Source: Chrysogorgia sp. JL179-B06 (taxonomy: Eukaryota > Cnidaria > Anthozoa > Scleralcyonacea > Chrysogorgiidae). From it: a DNA stretch of 64,000 bases. The stretch is taken from the NCBI GenBank assembly GCA_035772405.1, contig JAYKKM010000501.1, positions 1,485,001 to 1,549,000 of the forward strand, read 5' to 3'. The stretch's first letter is position 1. Every line of letters begins with the position of its first letter. The position numbers and the translations under genes were made by a program. Shown here piece by piece: positions 55,230 through 64,000 of the stretch. The notes under the pieces were generated by a model, which saw only the letters and a program-made list of their open reading frames with translations, was not told the origin of the DNA and searched no databases.

Positions 55230-56558
55230 GTGTTTGAGCAGATTGAACTTTCTGAAACGGACAGCGAACCTGGACGTTTACGAGCAGAAAATGATGACCC
55301 TCTTCGGAGGACAAACAATCCTCTTCGGAGGAATCAAAATCAGCCTCTTCGGAGGACACAAAATGAGCCTCTTCGGAGGAAAAATGAGCCTCTTTGGAGG
55401 AAAAATGAGCCTCTTTGGAGGAAACCTAATCTGCCTCTTCGGAGGAAACCAAATCTGCCTCTTCGGAGGAAACCAAATCTGCCTCTTCGGAGGAAAAATC
55501 ATCCTATTCGGAGCGAACTAAATGATAAAAGTAAACGTTTGGTCAAGCAACAATGTGTGAAAGCTGTGGTAGTTCACGAGCAAAATAATGCTAGCATTGT
55601 TAATGTTAATGTAAATGATATTTGCAATATGTATGATTTAGATCTTTGTTTAAATGGCTATAGATTTTCTGTACGAAAATCATTTAGACGGTCAAATCTC
55701 AGACGATGTAGAGACCGTGAACCGTCAAGAATACCTCTCAAAAAAATTATGTCTGCCATGAGAAAAAATAGAAAAACAATTAAGCATTTTCTGAGAAGTT
55801 CCACTCCTAAATCATCGATTTTGAACAAGTTAGCTACCAACTACAAAGAATATTATTTAAAATATATACACAGGAATATATATAATTTTTTCACACATTC
55901 TGTTAAATTTAAGAACAGTATTCACACAGCAGTGAATTCCTTGTCCTATGCTGTAAACAGACATTCTATGACTGCCAACTGTAATTTTGGCAATGAGCAA
56001 TATTGTGTCTCTGAAAGAAAGCTCTTAATATCTGGTGATATTGAATTAAATCCAGGTCCTATGCAAAATAAAAACAACAAAGTTAGAAAAACAATACCAT
56101 CGCATTTACTGTTAGAACAAAGATTAGGACAATTTCATTTGAGGCCATTTGATGTTGGTGGTGCAGGTGATTGTTTTTTTAGAGCTATTTCACATCAGCT
56201 ATATGGTGATCCAAGTCATCACTTAGATATCAGGGTTGCCGGTATTACATATATGAGAGAGAATCCTGAGAGATTTATTGAAAGCAATACAGAGTATTCC
56301 TGGGGACAATATCTTAACAGTATGTCTATGCAAGGGACATGGTGTGATGGTCTCATTATACAAGCTGTTGCAGACCAACTTAATTTAAGAATTGTTATTG
56401 CTGAGTCAAATGAACATTTTGCCGAGTACAATATGATACGAGCTATAACTTCACTACAACGACCAACCGATATTTATTTGGGTCATATGGATGAATACCA
56501 TTATGTATCAACATTGCCATGTACAATTTCAAATTTACCTGATAAATCAGCACACTGA
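55230..56558 (+). CDS. OTU-protease protein with PLRR repeats and 2A-like motif, 442 residues
   Basis: Residues about 25-95 are a repeat of PLRRKN-type units. Residues 100-260 are basic and mostly disordered (KRLVKQQCVKAVV, RRSNLRRCRDREPSR). A 2A-like motif GDIELNPGP at 269-277 would make the ribosome skip before the last Pro. After it comes an OTU cysteine protease (about 290-435): FDVGGAGDCFFRAISHQLYG carries the Asp and catalytic Cys, and DEYHYVS the His. OTU enzymes remove ubiquitin. The frame is intact up to TGA 56556-56558, after which the same frame continues into Rep. So the intended product may be one polyprotein cut by 2A, or this stop may be genuine. Confidence 0.8.
   Translation: MFEQIELSETDSEPGRLRAENDDPLRRTNNPLRRNQNQPLRRTQNEPLRRKNEPLWRKNEPLWRKPNLPLRRKPNLPLRRKPNLPLRRKNHPIRSELNDKSKRLVKQQCVKAVVVHEQNNASIVNVNVNDICNMYDLDLCLNGYRFSVRKSFRRSNLRRCRDREPSRIPLKKIMSAMRKNRKTIKHFLRSSTPKSSILNKLATNYKEYYLKYIHRNIYNFFTHSVKFKNSIHTAVNSLSYAVNRHSMTANCNFGNEQYCVSERKLLISGDIELNPGPMQNKNNKVRKTIPSHLLLEQRLGQFHLRPFDVGGAGDCFFRAISHQLYGDPSHHLDIRVAGITYMRENPERFIESNTEYSWGQYLNSMSMQGTWCDGLIIQAVADQLNLRIVIAESNEHFAEYNMIRAITSLQRPTDIYLGHMDEYHYVSTLPCTISNLPDKSAH
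55308..55505 (+). repeat. coding tandem repeat of CCTCTTCGGAGG hairpins
   Basis: Ten units of 18-27 bases. Nine contain CCTCTTCGGAGG or CCTCTTTGGAGG and one is degenerate (CCTATTCGGAGC). In RNA, CCUC-UUCG-GAGG is a stem closed by the very stable cUUCGg tetraloop. The same units encode the PLRR repeat. Confidence 0.85.
56034..56060 (+). promoter_or_regulatory. 2A-like ribosome-skipping motif
   Basis: Encodes GDIELNPGP, matching the consensus DxExNPGP. It would release the repeat-rich N-terminal part from the OTU part during translation. Confidence 0.8.
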
Positions 56559-58343
56559 TTTGGAAAAATTACAGGGAAACGGTCAACTGAGGACCCTCAA
56601 TGTAAGCAGAAGAAAAATAAGTATATGAAAGAATATATGAAAACAAAACGTTCAACTGAGGACCCTCAATGTAAACAGAAAAAAAATGAGTATATGAAGG
56701 AATATATGAAAAGAAAAAAGTGTGAACCTCAATCTTTACAGAGTTTAATATTAAAGTTTCATAATATTGTCTCCCAAGGACACTTTACATATGCAGTTGT
56801 TGTGACCAATTGTGGTATAAGCATAGTGTCACCCACTACAACACTATTGAAAACAAATCCTAGTATCCAAAAAAATCTTCTTCATAAAACAAGTGCTGAT
56901 AATGTTGAATGTTTGTGTAGATCATGTCATGGTTACTTAGTGAAGAATAAAGTTCCACCTTGTGCTGCAATAAATGGGATGCAATTCCCAGCAAAACCAA
57001 TATTTTTTGACCTGAATGAATTAGAGTGTAGATTACTTGCTCCTAGATTAGCATTTCAAAAACTCATGCAAGCTCCTAGGGGGAAACAATTCAAAATCAA
57101 TGGCAATATTGTTGATGTACCAGCAGATATTAGTAATACTGTTAGCATGTTACCAAGGTTAGCAGATCAAACTGGAACAATTAAAGTTAACTTAAAGAGA
57201 AAACTACAGCTTTATCTAGATGAAGTAGAAATACCTGCTGGAATCACAGATACCATGTTAACATCCACTGATTTCATAACAGACAACGAACGACAACAAA
57301 TTCTGAATGTTGCACCAGGTGAAGGCAGTAGACCTCTAAGTGTATTCAGAGATAAATATTCTGAAGAATTGGCATATCCAGGTATTTTCCTTGGCCAAAA
57401 ACGACCTGACAATACTAGTAGACTTACAGATGTTCATTATAGTGAAATTTGTAAATCTGAGTTAAGGCGGTCAGACAGAAGGGCTGCTATGTGTGTAGAG
57501 AATATCTTTTTTAAAACAAAGAAACTACAAATGAAGCTGTTACTAGGGCAATCTCAAGTTGCCTTGAGGAAACGCAAAGGAAACAATAGATCGATTAAAG
57601 CAGGCCAGCTCAAACAAAAAGGGGCATTAGAGAAACTAATTAATTATGATGAAGGGTTTAAATTTCTGAGAGCATTAAGAGGCTCGCCTCCATATTTTCA
57701 AAAGGCTAAAAAAGATATATTTGCAATGATAAGACAGTTAGGCCCAGCTTCATTATTTTGCAGTTTCTCTTCTGCAGAAACACAGTGGACTCATCTTCTC
57801 AGAATACTTAGTAAACTTGTCACTAACAGAGAATACACTGACACTGACACTGAGCTAGAAAATCTTAACTGGGAGGAAAAATGCAAATTGATTCAAAGTG
57901 ATCCTGTCACTTGTGCAAGGCATTTTGACTATCAAATAAATCAGTTTTTACGAAAATTTCTGAGTAGTCTTGCACCTCTGGGGAAAATTGCAGACTGGTT
58001 TTACAGAGTTGAGTATCAAGAAAGAGGCTCACCTCATATTCATATGTTAATATGGCTAGAAGATGCTCCACTATTTGGTGTTGACAATGATAACAAAGTC
58101 ATAGAATTTATTGATAAAATAATTAGTTGTAAGAGGCCAACTGATAATCCTGAGTTACTTAAACTTGTGAACAGACAAGTGCATCGACATTCTCATACTT
58201 GCCGGAAAAAATCCAAGACACAGTGTCGTTTTAATTACCCACAACCACCTATGAGGTCAACCAAAATTATTTATCCCTTAGATATTGATATTGAAGATAG
58301 TGAGCTTACACAGCATAAAATCAATACAGAAACATTTGAATGA
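56559..58343 (+). pseudogene. Helentron Rep: DUF6570 and HUH nuclease
   Basis: N-terminal KNKYMKEYMKTKRSTEDPQ repeats, then DUF6570 (CLCRSCHGYLVKNKVPPCAA, KPIFFDLNELECRLLAPRLA), a linker, and the Helitron-type HUH nuclease with GSPHIHMLIWLEDAP (His-x-His) near residues 475-490 of the 56625 frame. It ends with a Cys/His group (HRHSHTCRKKSKTQCRFNYP). The frame runs out at 58343; the collinear continuation with the catalytic Tyr pair is in the next frame. Confidence 0.85.
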
Positions 58344-59029
58344 TTCAAAAGAGGGTGAAAATATCACATTTGACCAGCTGCTAATAAATTTGAAAACTGA
58401 ACAAAATTATTTCCTTGCTATACGTTCAGAACTTAATGCACCAACCATATTTTTAAAGCGGCAGCCAAATGAATTGAGGATTAACAATTATAATCCTGCT
58501 TGCCTTAGTGCATGGCAAGCTAACATGGATATTCAATTTGTCCTTGATGTCTATGCAAGTGCAATGTACATTGTATCATACATTTCTAAAGCACAAAAAG
58601 GAATGAGTGAACTATTGAGAACTGCCTGTGATGAACCTAGACAAGGAAACTCTACCATCAAACAACAAGTAAGAGATATTGGTAATAAATTTTTGAATAA
58701 TGTTGAAATTAGTGCACAAGAAGCAGTTTATATTGTGCTACAACTTGCAATGAGAAAATCATCTCGTTAAGTAGTATTCATAAATACATCACCCCCTGAA
58801 GATAGGGTTCGCCTATTAAAACCAATAAAAGACATCATTGATATGGACGATGAGTCAGAGGAAATTTATGCAACAGGTCTCTTAAAGCGATATACCAAAC
58901 GACCTGTTAGTGTTGAGCATGTATCTCTTGCTGACTGGGCTGCATGGTATGACTCATGTGGTAAACCATATATCAAAATATCTCATGAACTTGACATTGA
59001 TAACCTTCCATTTGAGACAAACATTAACA

Positions 59030-59061
<32 letters not shown>

Positions 59062-59560
59062 GAAAAGGAGGAACAAAAAGAGCCTTGTGATAAATAAAAG
59101 CATAAGAAAAGATTAAAAGCTAGAATTATACGAAGTGTTTGCTACAATAAAGAAGTAGATTCTGAGAAACATTACCGTGAATTGATCATGTTGTTTACTA
59201 CATGGAGAAATGAAGAAACTGACTTGATTGGTAATTGTTCTTCATCTTCAAGTAAAAGATGTAATAGATGACCAAATGAAACAATATGCTATATGCACTG
59301 ATGACTTAAATGAAATTCAAGATCAATTAAACAATGATGATAATTATGACTTGGTTGCCCCAACAACACAAAACATTGAACGACAAGATGCATCTGAAGG
59401 TACACAAGAGCTGCATCCTGATTTTAATGACAATTATGATCTTTCCAGTGATATTGGAATCCCTTCTACTGCTTCAAATAGTGAACTGATATTGAATGAA
59501 TTACAGGACCATGATTACAGAAACATGACACAGATGTTGAACAAAGAGCAAAAATAATTT
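58330..59560 (+). pseudogene. Helentron Rep tyrosine region and linker, three frames
   Basis: 58330-58770 has [20 protein letters not shown], the two-Tyr YxxxY..K motif that nicks DNA in Helitrons. A TAA at 58768-58770 stands where Gln fits the family. 58771-59097 continues in frame (VRLLKPIKDIIDMDDESEEI, SLADWAAWYDS) to an Asp-rich run coded by GATGAT repeats, then TAA at 59095. The remaining linker is in a third frame from about 59235. Confidence 0.75.
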
Positions 59561-61619
59561 TTCTTATCATATTTTACATCTCATTAAAACAACTGATAAG
59601 CCATTCCACTGTTTTCTCAGTGGAGGAGCTGGTGTTGGAAAGTCACATTTGACTAAAGCACTTTATCAAGCAGCACTAAAATATTACAATACGAGAGCTG
59701 GTGATGACTTTCACCAAGTAAAGGTATTATTGCTTGCCCCAAAAGATAAAGCTGCTTTTAATATTAAAGGCAATACAATACACAGTGCCCTTGCAATACC
59801 AGCATGCCAATCTTTAAAAAATTACAAACGTCTTGACTCAAGCAGACTAAATACTTTACATAGTCAACTTGGTGGTGTAAAACTAATATTTCTTGATGAG
59901 ATATCAATGGTAGAGAGTACAATGTTTAATGTTCAGATTAACAACAGACTCAAAGATATTAAAGGAAGCAAAGAAAACTTTGGAGGTGTAAGCATAATTG
60001 CAATTGGAGATTTATTTCAGCTAGAACCTGTGATGGATAGATACATATTTAAAGATCTTGACAATTCAGAATATGCTATTCTTGCTCCTGATCTATGGCA
60101 AGACTACTTTAGAATGTTTGAGCTTAAAGAAATGAGACAGAGGGAAAGTAAAGTGTTTGCTGAAATTTTAAATAGACTAAGAGAAGGCAACCACACTGCA
60201 GATGACATTTTAAAAATTAAGGAAAGAATGATTCAAGAAAATGGCATACATGATCCAGTGCATATACCACATTTGTTTATTCAAAATGTTAAAGTAAATG
60301 AGTTTAATCAGAGAGTCCATGATGCAGCAACTGGTGAGAAGTATTGTATTAAAGCAGTTGATAGTGTTATAGGAGCTAACTCTGAACTAAGAGATAAAAT
60401 TATGCACCAAATACCAGATGATCCAAGAAAAACTAAACAAATAATTTCAAACCTTCAATTAGCATTGGGTGAAAGGACAGAAATAGCAGTAAATATACGA
60501 ACTGATGATGGCATGACAAATGGTGCTGGTAATGTCATTAAAAAAATACATTTAAACCAAAGAGACAAACCATCAGGGATAGTATGGGTACAGTTTGACC
60601 ATGCTGATGTTGGTGAACGTACATGGACTCCAATAAAACCAATTACTACTCAGTTTGCTGTTGGTAGAAATAGAACAGCTCAAGTTGTAAGAAAACAGTT
60701 TCCATTACGGCCAGCTGCTGCTAAAACAATCCATCGATCACAAGGTGACACTGAACAAAAAATAGTTGTTAATTTTAATACTAGAAGAGCAATACCTCAC
60801 ATTCATTATGTTGGTCTTAGCAGAGTAACAACTATAGAGGGGTTGTATATCACCGACTTGTGTGAACAAAAAATAGCTGTCAATCCTCACGTGAAGACTG
60901 AAATGCAAAGTCTAAGAACAGAACGCTATCTTAAACTTAGTGTGTCTCCTGTTTATAATGTTGATCAGGTTTTATTTAAACTTTGCTTCCTTAATGCAAG
61001 GTCTTTGCACAGGCATATTGATGATGTTCGACATGATTTAAATTATACAAGTACTGATATCAATATTTTTTCAGAAACAAGGTTTATTAGTTCAGATAAT
61101 GATAATATGTATGCAATTGATGGGTATACCTTGTTTAGGAATGATGGTCAACCTTCTACAACTTCAAGACCTTATGGAGGTACAGCAGTTTTCAGTAGGG
61201 TTGAATTTATGCCTGGATATCCATGTGTTCATAATACTAACGGTATTGAGATAACTATTATGAAAGTAATGGTTCTTCCTCATGTAACCATAATAGGTGT
61301 ATATCGCTCACCTAAAATCCCAGTACAGCAATTGTGCCATGCTTTAAATGAGGTACTGGCCTTTTCGTCTTCTCAGTTCAATATTGTGATTGGTGATTTT
61401 AATACCAACTGGTTGGATGAAAATGATAGGAGGCCTTTATATAATCTATTTGTTAATGAAAATCATTACAGACAATTGATAACCAGTTATACTACTAACA
61501 ACCGAACCACTATAGATCATATTTATACAAATTTACCAGAATCACAAACTAATGCTCACATATTAGAAACCTATTTCTCTGATCACAAGTCAATATGTGC
61601 ATTAATTAATTGTTTTTAG
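59561..61619 (+). CDS. PIF1-type helicase fused to EEP endonuclease
   Basis: The frame opens before the first ATG (59649), so the helicase begins upstream: Walker A GGAGVGKSH lies at about 59625-59651. Walker B KLIFLDEISMVES, motif III SIIAIGDLFQLEPV, motif IV LKEMRQRESKVFAEIL, motif VI HRSQGDT and YVGLSRVTTIEGLYI. The endonuclease follows (about residues 445-656 of the 59649 frame): FLNARSLHRHIDDV, IFSETRFIS, IGVYRSP, IVIGDFNTNW, TIDHIYTNL, FSDHKSICAL, with all key motifs. In an intact element it would be the C-terminal part of a Rep-helicase-nuclease. This segment has no stops. Confidence 0.85.
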
Positions 61620-62159
61620 TGATTAACTTTTACTACTGTATGATCAATGGTAGCTCATTTATGCATATACTGTATAGTAATCTTCAGTACATAAACACAC
61701 CTGACATTTGGCTCCAAATGGATGGAGATATTTTTGCTCCGAATATGGAGGAGACAACATTTTTACAAATAATTTTTCTCTTATATTTCAGTTTCCAAAG
61801 TTACAACAAAATCAGGTAAGCATTTATTTTTTTAATTTCCGACATCACTTCCCCAGCTCTATTTTTATTTACTTTGACTTTACATCATTTTGTCTTATTT
61901 TATTTTTAATTCTGATCTCTCTAATTTTACTGTAATTTTAAGTACCTTATTATTAGGCATTTACACTGTATCACCACATTATCATGTCAATGTCTGCATG
62001 AAGATACATTTTACAATATTTGTGCACTATTATGTTTTGTAGATCTCAACACGGCAATATCAAATCATTAGCAGTTGGATATTGATAACATATACATTCT
62101 GCAGAAAATAGAAACATGTCAGAACATCACACACTTGGGCATAAAAATTTAAGCTGTAT
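61620..62159. other. Helentron 3' flank, no gene
   Basis: AT-rich. A short frame (61708-61935) is Phe/Leu-rich and unsupported. Confidence 0.35.
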
Positions 62160-62960
62160 CACATTCTACGATGACTGTGGAGAAAAGCACTATGCTCATA
62201 TTAAACTTACTTTTGGGGGAGAAGACTTGTCTATTGTTTGAGTTCACAAAATAGTGAGTTCAGGATGATGCTCAGAATACTGTGTATATGTCTATCAAGT
62301 GCAACCTCCCTTTATCACCTGCTGAATGTATGGAATAATGAATGCGAGTTCTACTACTGTGACAACTCATACAGTATACTGCTGCAACAGGTCCTATACT
62401 ATTACAACTGATGAGGAGATTTGCTCAAGCAAACCGACTACAATGCTGCAACAAGTCCTATATACTGTAATATACTAATACTGCTACTACACGTCCTATA
62501 CTGCCACAAGTCCTATACCGCTGCGACAACTCCTATACTATAGTATACTGCTGCACTGCTGCCACAAGTCATATATTGCCACATTATATTATGATGCTAT
62601 GGAGAAAAGCACTATGCTCATATTAAACTTACTTTGGGGGGAGAAGACTTATCTATTGTTTGAATTCACAAAATAGTGAGTTCAGGATGATGCTCAGAAT
62701 ACTGTATCTATGTCTATCAAGCACAACCTCCCTTCATCACCTGCTGAATGTATGGAATGAATGTGAGTTCTACTACTGTGACAACTCCTATACTGCTGCA
62801 ACAGGTCCTACAGTATACAGTGTACTCATGAAACAAGTCATACAGTATACTGCTGCAACAAGTCCTACAGTACATGGTACATGTACAGTATACTGCTGCA
62901 ACAAACCCCATGACAAGTCCTATACTGCTGCAAAAAGTCTTCATATCAAAGGAGTAAAAT
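62160..62960. repeat. ~230-bp direct duplication plus CTGCTGCAACAAGTCCTA minisatellite
   Basis: 62163-62400 and 62580-62805 match closely (GGAGAAAAGCACTATGCTC, AGTTCAGGATGATGCTCAG, CACCTGCTGAATGTATGG). Each is followed by variable units of TATACTGCTGCAACAAGTCC. Coding potential inside is a by-product. It may be the 3' subterminal repeat region of the Helentron. Confidence 0.65.
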
Positions 62961-63220
62961 GTATGCTGCCTGTTTGTCAACGTCATGCAAACTTTGTCAA
63001 AGGAAACCCACATTGCGAAATCTACAAACATTTATTTTAATTAAAGACTATATTCTACTGCATGCGTGTTGAAGAACAACCAATGTATGGTTACTCTCAT
63101 TATCTTGATGACATTACTGGACATCATGTTCTTCAAGATAGTTGTTATCTCAATCCATTTATTTTACCTGCTGGATAACTAATAAATTAATGATGAAATC
63201 TTGCATTATGTGTCACACTT
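62961..63220. other. AT-rich spacer
   Basis: No supported feature. Confidence 0.35.
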
Positions 63221-63511
63221 AAGGCCCATTTACACTGGCAAGTTTTGGTACGATTTTTCTCATCTTAGGGCATGCAATTGAGTGGATGCATCATGAAAGT
63301 ATAATTTCATATTGTTGGAGGAACTTCAACCAAATAGTTCATTTACTTCTTTTGTTTGTGGTATCAACATGTCCGTCAAACAAACCTTTGTGTTCTGCGT
63401 CTCAAGGGATCGCCAATAGTTTTGTAAGTCATGAATCCACTCGATCGTATGCACCAGGAGTCCAGGAGGAGAAAATTCGTACCAAAACTCGCTAGTGTAA
63501 ATGGGCTTTCA
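63221..63511. mobile_element. MITE with GGCCCATTTACAC terminus
   Basis: Left AAGGCCCATTTACACTGGC then AAGTTTTGGTACGA; right, in complement, GAAAGCCCATTTACACTAGC then GAGTTTTGGTACGA. TIRs of about 34 bases, 291 bp in total, no gene. Shares the terminus with the MITE at 11716-12226. Confidence 0.7.
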
Positions 63512-64000
63512 TTGTCTTTCTACATCATTACATCAATTAATAATATTTAGTTTGAAATCAGAAAAAAACCAACAACAATGAACATCGTACAATTCACCAA
63601 ATGTAATGATATATTTTCCCAAAAACATTGTAATGGGCATTTAAGGCATTAAACAATAACATCTATTGCATATGTCAAACTAAAAACTGCAAGTCCTGAG
63701 ATAACTCTAGACGTGGTATATTCAACAAATTAAGAAATTGACCACACCACTAACAGAACAAAACAAAACATCAAAGAACAATTATCAAAAAGTTATTAAT
63801 GTTTTCAATGAGCACTAAATACAGCACTTTAGTTGTATAGTTCTAAATGACAACATTTGTTCATTGCTGTATTCACTGGTTATAACATTTTCATCGATGA
63901 AATTATCTTGCTTGCATTGTTATATGTGATTTCAATGCTTGACTTTTCGAGCAGTGTATCAGTTATACATTCTTGGTTGAATGGGCTGTCATTGGCTAAT
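63512..64000. other. AT-rich stretch, no gene seen
   Basis: No supported frame or repeat. Confidence 0.4.

Larger units (their letters stand above)
55230..61619 (+). mobile_element. Helentron (Helitron2-like) coding region, decayed
   Basis: Order: PLRR repeat, 2A-like motif, OTU protease, DUF6570, HUH Rep, PIF1-type helicase, endonuclease. An OTU and a C-terminal EEP endonuclease joined to Rep-helicase are the marks of Helentrons. The frame is broken at about 56556 (TGA), 58300 (shift), 58768 (TAA), 59095 (TAA), 59235 (shift) and 59550 (shift). The termini were not located, so the element is larger than the coding region. Confidence 0.85.

Noticed and set aside
55278..55521. Alternative frames of the PLRR repeat (FGG- and PPKR-repeats)
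   Set aside because: Shadow translations of the tandem repeat; the frame that continues into the 2A motif and OTU is the supported one.
62660..63040. 126-residue frame rich in Tyr/Thr/Ala
   Set aside because: It translates the CTGCTGCAACAAGTCCTA minisatellite and the duplicated 230-bp block.
1..64000. CRISPR arrays, bacterial operons or a bacterial contaminant
   Set aside because: No spacer-repeat arrays; introns, LTRs, LINEs and MITEs show a metazoan genome.

Overview
The window is AT-rich, intron-bearing metazoan DNA. The repetitive gene families (DUF4371 hAT, Helentron with OTU, Penelope, BEL/Pao, piggyBac) suggest an invertebrate, most likely an anthozoan cnidarian (coral or sea anemone). 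The phylum is inferred from family resemblance only. I see no complete ordinary host gene. Most of the window is mobile elements in different states of decay, often nested, with a few orphan or broken exons between them.

Layout. 0-9 kb: a terminal exon of an unrecognised gene (421-829), three tandem repeat copies (0.9-2.5 kb), probable exons of another unrecognised gene (3.0-4.3 kb), a TTAGGG-like tract, a 5'-truncated LINE (minus) and palindromic CAACAAGTTGTT-type repeats. 9.1-17.4 kb: an 8288-bp DNA transposon with terminal inverted repeats (TIRs) made of hairpin-forming subrepeats and a 6-bp target duplication (CGTAGC). It holds a three-exon gene for a 718-residue protein ending in a HECT ubiquitin-ligase domain and, convergent to it, an IS3EU-like DDE integrase. 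Each start codon lies just inside one TIR. 18-27 kb (mostly minus): decayed exons of a SAMD3-like protein, a decayed LINE, a Penelope fold-back, a TA-flanked MITE, a coiled-coil/kinase pseudogene and two SAM-like exons. 28-29.4 kb: a hAT-type (DUF4371) fragment split by a GACGTC-rich insertion.

29.9-41.0 kb is a three-level nest. A pogo-like MITE (29935-41028) holds a BEL/Pao LTR retrotransposon (30088-40502), whose integrase holds a 4254-bp TA-flanked element (34969-39222). That inner element combines a CRESS-like HUH endonuclease plus superfamily-3 helicase with a convergent Tc1-type DD34E transposase. The two genes are separated by seven copies of a 10-bp iteron-like motif, and the element is bounded by 252-bp direct repeats that differ at one base. 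I regard it as the best candidate for an undescribed system.

41-64 kb: several hairpin MITEs, a jockey/CR1-like LINE with two nonsense codons, an ACTATAGT palindrome array, a broken piggyBac (47489-49761), a decayed CACTA-like transposase (minus), a decayed multi-copy family of unknown function (52.9-54.8 kb), and a Helentron (about 55.2-61.6 kb) carrying a UUCG-hairpin coding repeat, a 2A-like motif, an OTU protease, HUH Rep, PIF1 helicase and endonuclease. Tandem repeats and a final MITE follow. Splice sites, element ends and domain calls were read by eye; no database search was possible.
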